Shown: positions 39,901-49,297, counted from the first letter of the stretch. The stretch is DNA of 64,000 nucleotides from Actinobacillus minor NM305 (GCF_000175195.1 NZ_ACQL01000055.1:1-64000); one strand, 5' to 3'. Program-made: numbers and translations. Notes: generated from the sequence alone by a model not told the origin.

Positions 39901-41407
39901 GCGTTTTGTTAATAGCATTAATGTCTGTTTGTACTTTTGTATTCACTGTATCTTGTGCTTCTTTTGCACCAACCAATTCTTGAACAACACCTGATAAACC
40001 TTGAACTTTTTCAAGACCTGTTCGAACCGTTTGCATATCTTGAGTTAAAGCTGGTAAATCTTTAATCGCATCTTCTACAGTTGTAACACGATTAGAAACA
40101 GCACCTACCACATTATGTTCAATGCGATAAAGCTCGCTATTTACCGTATTTAATGATGATTCAACTGTTTCTGCTTTGTCATAAGCATCATTAGCACGTG
40201 CTAATGCATCTTGAGCCCCCAATGTTGCTTTGTCAATTTTTGTTTGATAACCTGCTACTGTTTTATCTAAATCACTTAAATCACCTTTTAATGTGTTAAC
40301 TTGACCTGAAGCCGCTGTTGCTAAATTCAATGCTTTAGTTGCATTATTATCCGCACTGGTTGCAATCGCAATCGCTTGAGCATTATCACCTGAATTTGCG
40401 ACAGTCAGTTTTAAATCACCAACAACCTTTGTTAATTCACCTAAACCTGTTTGAACGGTATTTGCTGTCTTTTGAGCAGTTTCCACACCACCAATCAAGC
40501 TTGCAATACTAGCACGGTTCGCTTTTGAAATATCTAATGCTTCAGTGGCATTAGTATTGGCTAAAATAGCATTAGCATTAGCAGTATTTGCCGTCGTTAA
40601 AGCACGAGTAGCATTAGCGTTAGCATTGTTGGCTAACGTTTTTGCTTCAGTAGCATTTGCTAAAGCTTTTGTTGCGTTTTCATTTGCTTTCGTTGCGTTA
40701 GTGTTCGCATTTGTTGCTGTGGTATTAGCCGTTGTCGCTAACGTTGAAGCAGATTTTGCAGTAGCATTTGCGTTATTTGCTGTTGTCACTGCTAACGTTG
40801 CACTTGTATTTGCCTGACTTGCTGTTGTATTTGCTGTTGTTGCAAGTTTTGTGGCATTTTGTGCTTCCAATACCGCTTTTTGTGCATTAGTGTTTGCTGT
40901 TGTTGCTGTGGCATTTGCACCATTGGCAATCGTAATGGCATTAGTTGCATTAGATAACGCTTGATTTGCTGTCGTGCTTGCTGTTGCTGCTGTAGCGTTA
41001 GCTTTAACTGCTAAGGCTGATGCATTATTCGCTGTTGTTACCGCATTTGATGCTGATGATGTTGCTTTAGTCGCATTAGCTTGAGCTGAAGCCACTTGAG
41101 CCTCAAACGCACTCACTTTCGTTGATAAATCCGCAACTGTACCCTCACTACGTTTCGCTACACCTACCGCCGTAACAATTAACTCTAACGTATCACTTAA
41201 CTGACCGCCATTCACTGCTTGTTTTGAACCCGCAGCAATCAAACCATCTTCCACTAAAGTTGGGGCTGAAAAAGCAGGTGTTGCCAATGCTAACGCTAAG
41301 GTTGCCATTAATGCTGACACAACGCCTTTACGTTTGCCTTTAGCTAACTCAGAAGCAACAATAGACTTACCCTGTGCATTTTTAACCACTTTAAATGATT
41401 TATTCAT
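36926..41407 (-). CDS. Trimeric autotransporter adhesin (YadA-like)
   Basis: Type Vc surface protein of 1493 aa. The N-terminus (MNKSFKVVKNAQGKSIVA) is an extended ESPR signal, cleaved near AFSA (about 48). Most of the passenger is an Ala/Thr/Asn-rich coiled coil with repeated AxxAxxTAxxA spacing (about 85-320 and 640-1240). Neck-like motifs occur at about 547-570 (VASDSTDAINGRQL) and 1290-1313 (ENVASGEV, STQAVNGAQL). The last 72 residues form the YadA anchor (GAAATIAMTQ, RLTIGAGAGTYRGESAVAVG), which makes the 12-strand trimeric barrel. The protein ends GFD, not with an aromatic residue. It lacks clear globular head repeats, so it looks like a stalk. Confidence 0.92.
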   Translation of the reverse strand: MNKSFKVVKNAQGKSIVASELAKGKRKGVVSALMATLALALATPAFSAPTLVEDGLIAAGSKQAVNGGQLSDTLELIVTAVGVAKRSEGTVADLSTKVSAFEAQVASAQANATKATSSASNAVTTANNASALAVKANATAATASTTANQALSNATNAITIANGANATATTANTNAQKAVLEAQNATKLATTANTTASQANTSATLAVTTANNANATAKSASTLATTANTTATNANTNATKANENATKALANATEAKTLANNANANATRALTTANTANANAILANTNATEALDISKANRASIASLIGGVETAQKTANTVQTGLGELTKVVGDLKLTVANSGDNAQAIAIATSADNNATKALNLATAASGQVNTLKGDLSDLDKTVAGYQTKIDKATLGAQDALARANDAYDKAETVESSLNTVNSELYRIEHNVVGAVSNRVTTVEDAIKDLPALTQDMQTVRTGLEKVQGLSGVVQELVGAKEAQDTVNTKVQTDINAINKTLEGYANSQGLLLDTGTVRVTGSGLTARKSPVYSLAQNGEVYQAVLTNVYNGRVASDSTDAINGRQLFIIEERLQTAEEVTTKASTDADNALTNANIAIGRVGEVEKKLSTTVADLTKVVQDASSTTQQKIAEIVLGIKGDLTDVQSEVTEATRIANQALTQVETVVSGKLDTISAEAISASASAKATAEQALAKSDLVMAKATELETQNANMLDEISAISQVVGANKVLAENAVDTANLAKEVANNANALATTMITDVAKAVRNSESAIDSADKAYANSVTAMAQTTTFVTRASNAEKVAQEAKDLATSADVNATKAIDTANTASLKAEQAYGKADALTQSVSDLSTTVGGLEGKVNTATAKAESASTIANQASTKANEASTKADTATTKAEQALTTANAVNTKADNAVSLATNAQTQAQSAQQTAQEALTRVSDVQTTAETAKIIAERTESQIGAISDVANKADEKATQAVTLAQQSATVADNANKLATDAYTQSSTAIVKADEASAKADTALTTAQKASSTANSASVKADNAISIANVANVKADETKVIAQEASDRATNAEKVALSVTEEVGKVKALATQADTTANKALTASALAQTNSSQALTLASNANDNAKEAQNVAMNATTIATKASTDANEAKALATTASQDALTATEQANLATASAEQATNLATTANSKADTALATSSEAKVLANSAVDTSSKANETAKSAMTQATVAFDKAEAMSNQVNLNTAEIEATKTRLASTDAVVESNTKSIHDIEFTVNVLDNQAVKYNADKKAVTLQSNGNKGTVIENVASGEVSATSTQAVNGAQLHATEQKVEKIVEEQLIPVQADVATVKTEVATVKAKATKNSQRLDTHEQVIVAQQNQIREINEVNNVQNTYIVRNAQSIERNRKAIENNSRRIDNLEKQSKKARREARAGAAATIAMTQITPVQGKRLTIGAGAGTYRGESAVAVGVKYAPTKNVVLSLTGSADTRGGFGAGAGVSVGFD

Positions 41408-41526
41408 ACAAAATCCTTATAAATTAACATCAAATCGAACAATAAAACTACTATATTATATATTATGTATTTAAATGATACTAATAGTATTCTTTTTTGA
41501 AAAAATTTTTTTCTTTCGTCAATATC

Positions 41527-41624
41527 TTGACATTTAAATTTAAAAAATGTACATTAAATAAACAGAAAAAATCCTCTTCTAGCGTTTTAATCTATTTTGA
41601 TTATTCGCCAGAAGAGGATTTTTA
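41527..41624 (+). promoter_or_regulatory. Promoter followed at once by an attenuator-like hairpin
   Basis: TTGACA (41527) and TACATT (41550) are spaced 17 bases and would start RNA near 41562. Arms 41567-41580 and 41610-41623 pair perfectly over 14 bases (AATCCTCTTCT core) and nearly over 18, with a T-rich 3' end. The structure precedes the ribosome site of the gene at 41663 by about 30 bases. Confidence 0.6.
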
Positions 41625-41662
41625 TTTTCTTCTCGTTTTAAAACACGAAAAAGGAAACTGTT

Positions 41663-42106
41663 ATGAGTGTATCATGGTTAGAAACGGTACCTGTTTATTC
41701 TAGTTCCTCTCTTTTTTCTTATAAAAAAGAAGAAATAAGGGAACTATTAACCCAAAAGAGGAAAATTCTGAATGTTTCGGAGTTTAATGCCTTTATGCAA
41801 GGCGATTACTTTTATCTTGTAGAAAGAGAGGGAAGAAGAAGAGATAATGAAAATTACCTATGTGTTCGATTGAATTTTTCTAACCGCTCTACTTTTTATG
41901 AAGATAGTCATGACTTTTTAAATGCACTTGCTCAAATTTGTGACGAGTTTGAAAAGATCGAATATGACTGGAAACGATACTTTTCAACAACGGTTTATAA
42001 GAAAAACTGTTTGTTTGAAATTCATTGTGCTTCTTATCTCGTTATGAATGTACTTATATTTTTACACAAGACATGGCAGGTTTGGAGAGATTTAAGAAAA
42101 GAATAG
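41663..42106 (+). CDS. Protein of unknown function behind an attenuator-like leader
   Basis: I do not recognise this 147-aa protein. It is charged, has no signal peptide, and contains EEIRELLTQKRKILNVSEFNAF and YDWKRYFSTTVYKKN, with a hydrophobic C-terminal stretch (ASYLVMNVLIFLHKTW, about 121-136) that might be a membrane or amphipathic helix. Ribosome site AAAGGAAA lies nine bases before ATG 41663. Codon use is AT-rich. The gene is divergent from the autotransporter, with the hairpin leader between them. It could be an orphan accessory gene. Confidence 0.55.
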   Translation: MSVSWLETVPVYSSSSLFSYKKEEIRELLTQKRKILNVSEFNAFMQGDYFYLVEREGRRRDNENYLCVRLNFSNRSTFYEDSHDFLNALAQICDEFEKIEYDWKRYFSTTVYKKNCLFEIHCASYLVMNVLIFLHKTWQVWRDLRKE

Positions 42107-42252
42107 CTATATTGTGTAACGGTTGCACAAAAATCAATTTTGTAGAAGAGCATCCTTGCCCATCCATTCGAATATCAAGGTTTACGGGTGGGGATAGCCC
42201 CACCTCTACGAAGAAATTAAATGTTTGAGCAATACTATAAAAATTTCTTTTC
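42107..42252. other. Intergenic stretch with a G/C hairpin
   Basis: GGTGGGG and CCCCACC (about 42187-42204) form a tight hairpin between the convergent genes, without a T-run. The surrounding bases, with CATCC and CTCTACG, look like a decayed dispersed repeat. No gene is seen. Confidence 0.4.
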
Positions 42253-42666
42253 TTATGCCAAAGCTTTGGGATCTTTACCGTATTCGTTATCTCTACGTTC
42301 ACCATCTTTTAATGCTAAATAACACAGAATAGCGAAAACAATAACTGTCATTATCATAAGTCCATTCATACTATTTACAGAAGTTGGCGTAACAAACAAA
42401 TATAGCTCTAATAAATTTAACGGAATTTGTAACCATCCGGAGAATCCTAAATCATGTAAGCGCCGTGTTGTGACAGAAATACTAGGAAATATGTACACAA
42501 GGATAAATAGATAATATAAAAAAGGACTATCTGCAGAAAGCAAAGTAATAGGTATTGCAATAATATTAAAAATTAACATAAACCAACCGAACTCTGCTCT
42601 TCTTGCTCTTCCTTTATAAGTAAAAGGGCGACTTAAAGCGGATAAAAACCAATGAAATCCTTGCAT
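42253..42666 (-). CDS. DUF805 family inner-membrane protein
   Basis: The 137-aa protein has the DUF805 signature: FTYKGRARRAEFGWF near the N-terminus, three to four membrane helices, and RRLHDLGFSGW in the middle. The C-terminus carries KDGERRDNEYGKDP, the usual cytoplasmic tail. Function of the family is unknown. It follows the next DUF805 gene after three bases, so the pair is one transcription unit and probably arose by duplication. Confidence 0.9.
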   Translation of the reverse strand: MQGFHWFLSALSRPFTYKGRARRAEFGWFMLIFNIIAIPITLLSADSPFLYYLFILVYIFPSISVTTRRLHDLGFSGWLQIPLNLLELYLFVTPTSVNSMNGLMIMTVIVFAILCYLALKDGERRDNEYGKDPKALA

Positions 42667-42669
42667 AAA

Positions 42670-43392
42670 TTACTCCTTATTCTTAAATTTCTGTGTAAAC
42701 TTAGCTAACAGAGGCTCTAGAACCACTTTTGCTTTTGCAACCAAATGATTGACTTTTTCCTCAAAATTTTTGAGATTTTGATTTTCCTTTGGCATTTCTA
42801 ATGGAAGTGGTGCATTAGGGTTCTTAGGATCTGCCCCATATTTATTATGATGTCTTTGCCCATCTTTAAAAACAAGAAATAACATTGGAGCAATAACAAT
42901 CCAAAGATCAAAAAACAACCATAACGGTACGCCAACAATCAACAACCACCAACCAAATGTTCCAATATCATGTAAACGGCGAACTGCTGTAGAAATGAGA
43001 ACGACTAAAAATGGTAGAAAAGGAATGTATGTTAATAATGATATGAATACGCTACTCCATATCATATCGTTATATGATTGCTGAATCGCCATTCCCGTTT
43101 GATGAGCGGAGCCTGTTACAATTAACTCAGCAAGAAGAGAGGAACCCATATTCGATAAATTCTGGGTTGAATAAAATTCCTTTGATTGATTCTCAAATAA
43201 TACCGAGTAGATATATATCGCCAAAGCACTTAATGCGATAAAAACGATAATACTCACTGCAAACACAATTCCAAACTCTAAACGTCTAGCTCTGCCTGAA
43301 ATATTTTTCCAATTTATAAATGGATCAATAAGTAACATAATTAACACCATCAAGAATACAAAAAACATCAAAAAGAAACTAATAGTGTTCAT
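42670..43392 (-). CDS. DUF805 family inner-membrane protein, longer paralogue
   Basis: The 240-aa protein has the same DUF805 core (SGRARRLEFG, VRRLHDIGTFGWW, KDGQRHHNKYGADP) but with an extra N-terminal helix, a larger loop between helices (about residues 68-105) and a 60-residue charged C-terminal tail that may form a coiled coil. It is the first gene of the DUF805 pair. Confidence 0.88.
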   Translation of the reverse strand: MNTISFFLMFFVFLMVLIMLLIDPFINWKNISGRARRLEFGIVFAVSIIVFIALSALAIYIYSVLFENQSKEFYSTQNLSNMGSSLLAELIVTGSAHQTGMAIQQSYNDMIWSSVFISLLTYIPFLPFLVVLISTAVRRLHDIGTFGWWLLIVGVPLWLFFDLWIVIAPMLFLVFKDGQRHHNKYGADPKNPNAPLPLEMPKENQNLKNFEEKVNHLVAKAKVVLEPLLAKFTQKFKNKE

Positions 43393-43552
43393 TTTGTTAA
43401 AAAAAAGCTAGAATGTCAAGAATAAGATCAAGAAATATACTATGTAGGCGAGAGGGTAACATTGGTACGATTACAAAATTTTTAGGTTATAATATGTTTT
43501 ATCTCATTGAATAACGCTCTTACTTCTATTTTCTAACTTCCTGATTTAACAA

Positions 43553-44524
43553 ATGCGATCATTTATCCATAAAGCCAATGAATTTGGTAAACAGCGCAAG
43601 CCCTTTTTTTTCTTAATTGATTTTGAGCAACAGAAGCCGCTAATTTTTGCCTTAGAAGATAGTTCTCCAAGCCCTCTCTTTTTTGAGTTTGGGCATATCA
43701 AAAATCATCATTTTGAATCGGAAAATCAGACATTTCAGTTAAAGGCTTTTCCGATGGAATTAAAAGATTACCAGAAGTCGTTTGAATTGGTAAAAAATGA
43801 AATTCAAAAAGGGAATAGCTATTTATTAAACCTGACTTTTCCGACAAAGATTGAAACAAATTATTCTTTAAAATCGATTTTTGTCCAAAGTAAGGCGAAA
43901 TATAAGCTCTTTTTGCCGGATCAATTCGTCTGTTTTTCGCCTGAAACCTTTATTCGAATTAAAGAAAATAAGATTTTCTCTTATCCAATGAAAGGGACAA
44001 TCAATGCGGAGGATGAAAACGCTAAAGAGCGATTATTAAATTCTCAAAAAGAATTTCAAGAGCATAATACGATTGTAGATTTAATTCGGAATGATTTGGC
44101 TATCGTTGCTCAAAATATTCAAGTGACTAAATATCGCTACGTTGAGAAAATAAATACGCATAAAGGCGCGATTTTTCAGACCAGTTCTGAAATTTGTGGC
44201 GATCTGCCTGAAAAATGGCAAGAGAATATCGGTACAATTTTAGCAAAACTCTTACCCGCCGGCTCGATTAGTGGTGCACCTAAAGAAAAAACAGTCCAAA
44301 TTATTCAGCAAACAGAATCAACGCCTCGAGGCTATTACACGGGTGTTTTTGGTTATTTTGATGGTAACTCGCTAGAAAGTGCTGTCGCTATTCGCTATAT
44401 TGAGCAAACTCAATTTGGTAAACTGTACTTTCGTAGCGGTGGCGGCATTACATCACAAAGCCTTCTTGAAGAAGAATACAACGAGATTTTAGAGAAAGTT
44501 TATGTCCCTTTATCCAATCTTTGA
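43553..44524 (+). CDS. pabB: Aminodeoxychorismate synthase component I (PabB)
   Basis: Adds ammonia to chorismate to give 4-amino-4-deoxychorismate for folate synthesis. The chorismate-binding domain is complete in short form: GNSYLLNLTFPT, YPMKGTI, HNTIVDLIRNDL, AGSISGAPKEKT and RGYYTGVFGYFDG, with the final AVAIRYIE and SGGGIT. Length 323 aa is shorter than E. coli PabB (453) because the N-terminal part is reduced, as in other Pasteurellaceae. pabC overlaps by 23 bp. The glutamine amidotransferase partner lies at 63072. Confidence 0.9.
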   Translation: MRSFIHKANEFGKQRKPFFFLIDFEQQKPLIFALEDSSPSPLFFEFGHIKNHHFESENQTFQLKAFPMELKDYQKSFELVKNEIQKGNSYLLNLTFPTKIETNYSLKSIFVQSKAKYKLFLPDQFVCFSPETFIRIKENKIFSYPMKGTINAEDENAKERLLNSQKEFQEHNTIVDLIRNDLAIVAQNIQVTKYRYVEKINTHKGAIFQTSSEICGDLPEKWQENIGTILAKLLPAGSISGAPKEKTVQIIQQTESTPRGYYTGVFGYFDGNSLESAVAIRYIEQTQFGKLYFRSGGGITSQSLLEEEYNEILEKVYVPLSNL

Positions 44525-45101
44525 AACCCTCTCTATTATTGATGGTGCCGTACAAAATATTGAATATCATCAAGCTCGTTTTGAAAACACGATGCGTACT
44601 TTTTTCAACAAAACGCCTGATATTCAATTATCTGGTTTGATTAATCCCCCTAAAGAATATTGCTCTGGGAAAATTAGATGTCGAATTGATTATAATCATG
44701 AGGCATTTGAGGTGAAGTATTTTCCTTATGTACCAAAGGTAATTCGTACCTTTCAATGTGTGTATGTAGAGGGCTTAGATTACCGATTTAAGTATAGTGA
44801 TCGTCAATGCTTAGAAAAATTAAAAACAGAAAGTGCAGATGAAGTGATCATTATCAATAACGGTTTTGTAAGCGATTGCACAATTGGCAATCTGTTGTTT
44901 CTTAAACAAAATCAATGGTATAGTTCAACACATTTTTTATTAAAAGGTACACAATTAAGCTATTTATTAGCCCAAAATCAAGTTTGTTTAACTGAAATCA
45001 GTGTCGCTGATTTATCTTCTTTTGAGAAAGTCATGATGATCAATGCGTTAAATCCTTTCGATGAAAAACGGGCGATTTCAGTAAAACATATTCGTTTATA
45101 G
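44502..45101 (+). CDS. pabC: Aminodeoxychorismate lyase (PabC-like)
   Basis: PLP enzyme of the class IV aminotransferase fold that releases p-aminobenzoate and pyruvate. The 199-aa protein matches the short Pasteurellaceae form: PIFETLSIIDGAVQNIEYHQARF, KIRCRIDY, YRFKYSDRQCLEKL with the PLP lysine expected in this stretch, and DEVIIINNGFVSDCTIGNLLF. It is shorter than E. coli PabC (269 aa), lacking part of the C-terminal domain, so activity is plausible but not certain. It overlaps pabB by 23 bp, which indicates coupled translation. Confidence 0.8.
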   Translation: MSLYPIFETLSIIDGAVQNIEYHQARFENTMRTFFNKTPDIQLSGLINPPKEYCSGKIRCRIDYNHEAFEVKYFPYVPKVIRTFQCVYVEGLDYRFKYSDRQCLEKLKTESADEVIIINNGFVSDCTIGNLLFLKQNQWYSSTHFLLKGTQLSYLLAQNQVCLTEISVADLSSFEKVMMINALNPFDEKRAISVKHIRL

Positions 45102-45110
45102 ACTAAATAA

Positions 45111-45806
<696 letters not shown>

Positions 45807-45824
45807 TTCTACGTAAAAATAAAC

Positions 45825-45860
45825 AAGCGGTAAGATTTTTTAAGAATCTTGCCGTTTTTT
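45825..45860 (+). terminator. adk terminator containing an uptake signal
   Basis: CGGTAAGATT pairs with AATCTTGCCG (one G-T pair), followed by six T. The left arm extends the uptake signal core ACAAGCGGT. Confidence 0.85.
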
Positions 45861-45911
45861 ATTGAATCAAACCTGAAGAAAGCGGTACAATAGATTAGTT
45901 TTTTTAAGGAT

Positions 45912-46103
45912 AAAAAAAGCCCCTCAAAAGGAGGGGCATAAAACCAAAAGGGTTTAAAATATACAGGAAGTGAAATGAGTAATAAATGAATTATTACTCC
46001 TGTCTAGTTTCCTAGACCAATATGCAAACACAACATCATACTTAAAATTAAGAAATAGCTACCGGTTAGAACCAATGCACTATCACTATCCATCCTAAGT
46101 ACG
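45912..46103 (-). ncRNA. gcvB: GcvB small RNA
   Basis: Hfq-dependent small RNA that represses many amino-acid transport and synthesis mRNAs. Read on the minus strand, the region has the GcvB G/U-rich seed (ATGATGTTGTGTTTGCATAT, about 46021-46040), a GTCTAGGAAACTAGAC hairpin after ATTG, the conserved TTTCACTTCCTGTA element (about 45962-45975) and a terminator hairpin GCCCCTCC-type with seven T (45912-45937). A promoter TTGCAT-16-TATAAT lies at 46110-46137. About 192 nt and divergent from gcvA, as in E. coli. Exact ends are estimated. Confidence 0.88.
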
Positions 46104-46215
46104 GTGCGAATTATAGGGATCTAACACAAAAATGCAAACGAGAAATTTTAATTCAGATTATCAAAAAAAATAATGTTATAAATCTTCATCTTTACTGAAC
46201 CTAAGAAATAATGCT

Positions 46216-47106
46216 ATGAATAAAAAACTACCTCCACTAAATGCACTCAAAGCGTTTGAATCCGCCGCTCGCCACTTAAATTTTACGAAAGCTGCAGATG
46301 ATTTATTTGTAACCCAAGCTGCCGTAAGTCATCAAATTAAATTACTCGAAGACTTTTTAGGCATTAAATTATTTCATCGTAAAAATCGCTTACTTGAGCT
46401 TACTGAAACCGGTTTGCAATATTTTGAAGAAATTAAACCGCTTTTAGACAAAATTGCTTCAGCAACTGAAAAAGTGAAATTAAAAGCAAGTCGTCAAATT
46501 CTTTCAATCAGTACAACGCCTTCATTTGGTATGCATTGGCTTGTGCCTCGTTTAAACGATTTCCATCAACGTTTTCCTGATATTGAAGTGCGTTTAACGA
46601 CTATGCCACAAGATGAAGGACTTTTTGGAAAAGACACAGACGTAGCGATCTATTATGGCAACGGCAATTGGAACAACCTAGAAGCTATTGAGCTGGTGAA
46701 AGCGCGTATTATGTTGTTAGCTTCACCTGATTATTTAAAAGAAAATCCAATCACGGAACCTAAAGATTTAGCCGGTAAAAACCTAATCCATGTTTGTTCT
46801 TATACGAAATGGAACCAAATGGTTGATCACTTAAATTTAGGGAATGTGAATACTGAAATTGGCCCGATGTTTAGTACAACCTCAATGGGGATCCAAGCTG
46901 CAAAACATGGGCAAGGAGTTGTGGTTGCTAACCGAATGTTAGCCCAAGACGAAATTGAAGCTGGTACGGTTATAGAGCCATTCTCAACAGATGTTTATGA
47001 CGAAAAAGCCTTCTATGTCGTTTATCCACCGCAAATGGCTCAAAGCGAAAAAGTAAAACATTTTGTAAACTGGATTACCGAAGAAATTAAAAACAGCTAT
47101 AAATAA
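46216..47106 (+). CDS. gcvA: Glycine cleavage system LysR-type regulator GcvA
   Basis: Transcription factor that activates the glycine cleavage genes and gcvB when glycine is abundant. LysR winged helix: PPLNALKAFESAARHLNFTKAADDLFVTQAAVSHQIK (about residues 6-42, in two parts). The effector domain contains SISTTPSFGMHWLVPRL, conserved in GcvA. Length 296 aa is normal. The divergent gcvB RNA gene confirms the call. yjjG follows after 14 bases. Confidence 0.95.
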   Translation: MNKKLPPLNALKAFESAARHLNFTKAADDLFVTQAAVSHQIKLLEDFLGIKLFHRKNRLLELTETGLQYFEEIKPLLDKIASATEKVKLKASRQILSISTTPSFGMHWLVPRLNDFHQRFPDIEVRLTTMPQDEGLFGKDTDVAIYYGNGNWNNLEAIELVKARIMLLASPDYLKENPITEPKDLAGKNLIHVCSYTKWNQMVDHLNLGNVNTEIGPMFSTTSMGIQAAKHGQGVVVANRMLAQDEIEAGTVIEPFSTDVYDEKAFYVVYPPQMAQSEKVKHFVNWITEEIKNSYK

Positions 47107-47120
47107 TAAGGATTACGAGC

Positions 47121-47795
47121 ATGCGCTATAACTGGGTTTTATTTGATGCCGATGAAACACTTTTTTCATTCAATTCTTACCTTGGTTTAACCTCTATGCT
47201 AAAACGCTATGGCATAGACTTTACACCAGAGGATTATGAAGCATTTCAAGCGGTCAATAAATTACTTTGGGTTGCTTATCAGAATAATGAAATTACCGCC
47301 AACGATATTCAAATGCGCCGCTTTGCAAAACTATCGGCTCAAATTGGAGTAAATCAGTTACAACTTAATCAAGAATTAATGGCAGAAATGGCAAAAGTGA
47401 GCCTGCCTCTAGATGGCGTGATGGAAATGTTAGATGCCTTGTATGGCAAAGTAAAAATGGGCATTATCACAAATGGTTTTACCGAGCTTCAAGAAAGTCG
47501 TTTGAACAATACGCAAACTAAAAAATTCTTCGAAATGGTCGTGGTTTCAGAACAAATCGGCGTTGCTAAACCGGATCGCAAAGTCTTTGATTATGCCTTC
47601 TCATTGATGGACAATTTAGATAAAACCAAAATTTTAATGGTTGGAGACACTTTGGCTTCAGATATTCTTGGTGGATATAATGCCGGTATCGATACCTGTT
47701 GGTTTAATCATACCAAACAAACGAACGAGACGGAAATTCACCCTACCTATGAGATTACCCATATCCGAGAATTAATTGATATTGTGAGTGGTTAA
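47121..47795 (+). CDS. yjjG: Pyrimidine 5'-nucleotidase YjjG
   Basis: HAD-superfamily house-cleaning phosphatase acting on dUMP, dTMP and non-canonical pyrimidine nucleotides. HAD motif I is FDADETLF (Asp8, Asp10), motif II IITNGF, motif III Lys in VAKPDRKVF, and motif IV VGDTLASDILGG. Length 224 aa is the same as the E. coli protein. It is probably co-transcribed with gcvA. A strong terminator follows. Confidence 0.93.
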   Translation: MRYNWVLFDADETLFSFNSYLGLTSMLKRYGIDFTPEDYEAFQAVNKLLWVAYQNNEITANDIQMRRFAKLSAQIGVNQLQLNQELMAEMAKVSLPLDGVMEMLDALYGKVKMGIITNGFTELQESRLNNTQTKKFFEMVVVSEQIGVAKPDRKVFDYAFSLMDNLDKTKILMVGDTLASDILGGYNAGIDTCWFNHTKQTNETEIHPTYEITHIRELIDIVSG

Positions 47796-47799
47796 AAAC

Positions 47800-47827
47800 A
47801 AAAAACCCAGCAAAAGCTGGGTTTTTT
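47800..47827. terminator. Bidirectional terminator between yjjG and rplI
   Basis: AAAAAACCCAGC and GCTGGGTTTTTT form a 12-bp stem with an AAAA loop and act on both converging transcripts. Confidence 0.95.
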
Positions 47828-47842
47828 AGAATAAAATCTATA

Positions 47843-48292
47843 TTATTCAGTAACAACGTTTACAGTAATTACTGCATTCACTTCTGGGTGTAAGTGAACT
47901 TTAACAGCGTGTTCGCCAGTTGTACGAAGTGGACCTTCACCTAAACGAACTTCTGATTTCGCTAATTCAACGCCTGCTGCAGTTACTGCATCAGCGATGT
48001 CTTTCGCACTGATAGAACCGAATAAACGACCATCATCACCTGCTGTTGCAGTTACTGATACCGCTGCAATTTCAGCAATTTTCGCTGCACGAGCTTGTGC
48101 TGCTGATAATGCTGCTGCTGCTTTCGCTTCTAATTCTGCACGACGAGCTTCGAAGTGAGCGATGTTTGCTGCTGTTGCCATAACTGCTTTACCTTGTGGG
48201 ATTAAGAAGTTACGTGCAAAACCTGATTTAACTGTTACTTGGTCGCCCACAGAACCTAAGTGAGCAACTTTATCTAATAAAATAACTTGCAT
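47843..48292 (-). CDS. rplI: 50S ribosomal protein L9
   Basis: Large-subunit protein that binds 23S rRNA and supports reading-frame maintenance. [24 protein letters not shown] and [13 protein letters not shown] form the N-terminal domain; a long Ala-rich connecting helix and the C-terminal domain with [13 protein letters not shown] follow. Length 149 aa is standard. It is the last gene of the rpsF-priB-rpsR-rplI operon. Confidence 0.98.
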   Translation of the reverse strand: MQVILLDKVAHLGSVGDQVTVKSGFARNFLIPQGKAVMATAANIAHFEARRAELEAKAAAALSAAQARAAKIAEIAAVSVTATAGDDGRLFGSISAKDIADAVTAAGVELAKSEVRLGEGPLRTTGEHAVKVHLHPEVNAVITVNVVTE

Positions 48293-48310
48293 TGTACTCG
48301 ACCTCTCTAA

Positions 48311-48860
<550 letters not shown>

Positions 48861-48862
48861 AA

Positions 48863-49231
48863 TTATTCGCCTGCTTCTTCCACTTCAACTACGATGTCTG
48901 AAGCTTTGCTTTCTTTTGCTTTCACCATTGGTGATGCTTCAGTAACTGCAGCTTTAGTGTGAACGATTAAGTTACGAAGAACTGCATCGTTATAACGGAA
49001 GTTAGTTTCTAACTCATCGATTACACTTTGAGGTGCTTCTACATTCATTAACACATAGTGTGCTTTGTGAAGTTTGTTGATTGGGTATGCTAATTGACGG
49101 CGACCCCAATCTTCTAAGCGATGAATTTGACCGCCAGCATCTTTAATTGATGCAGTATAACGTTCAATCATTGCTGGTACTTGTTCGCTTTGGTCTGGAT
49201 GAACCATAAAAACGATTTCGTAGTGACGCAT
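48863..49231 (-). CDS. rpsF: 30S ribosomal protein S6
   Basis: Small-subunit platform protein that forms a heterodimer with S18. [47 protein letters not shown] and [14 protein letters not shown] are diagnostic. The C-terminal tail is Glu/Lys-rich and ends VEEAGE, lacking a long glutamate run. Length 122 aa is normal. It is the first gene of the operon, with a leader motif upstream. Confidence 0.98.
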   Translation of the reverse strand: MRHYEIVFMVHPDQSEQVPAMIERYTASIKDAGGQIHRLEDWGRRQLAYPINKLHKAHYVLMNVEAPQSVIDELETNFRYNDAVLRNLIVHTKAAVTEASPMVKAKESKASDIVVEVEEAGE

Positions 49232-49235
49232 TGTT

Positions 49236-49297
49236 GATCCTTACGGGTTTAACAGCCTCCAACTTTAGCCAGTCACCAACTTGTGGAAGCAAGGATT
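49236..49297 (-). promoter_or_regulatory. Putative S6:S18-binding mRNA leader
   Basis: On the minus strand ATCCTT (49291-49296) pairs with AAGGATC (49236-49242), enclosing a hairpin region and a CCCG directly before the closing strand. The known S6:S18 leader motif has a CCG in that position. The closing strand contains the rpsF ribosome site, so S6:S18 binding could block translation. Confidence 0.5.

Noticed and set aside
37309-40817. Several open frames antisense to the trimeric autotransporter
   Set aside because: They are rich in Leu, Val, Ala and Phe because the sense strand repeats Ala/Thr/Asn codons. They lack ribosome sites and domain features.
41497-41703. 68-codon frame covering the hairpin before 41663
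   Set aside because: It spans the promoter and hairpin, has no ribosome site and encodes low-complexity Lys/Phe sequence.
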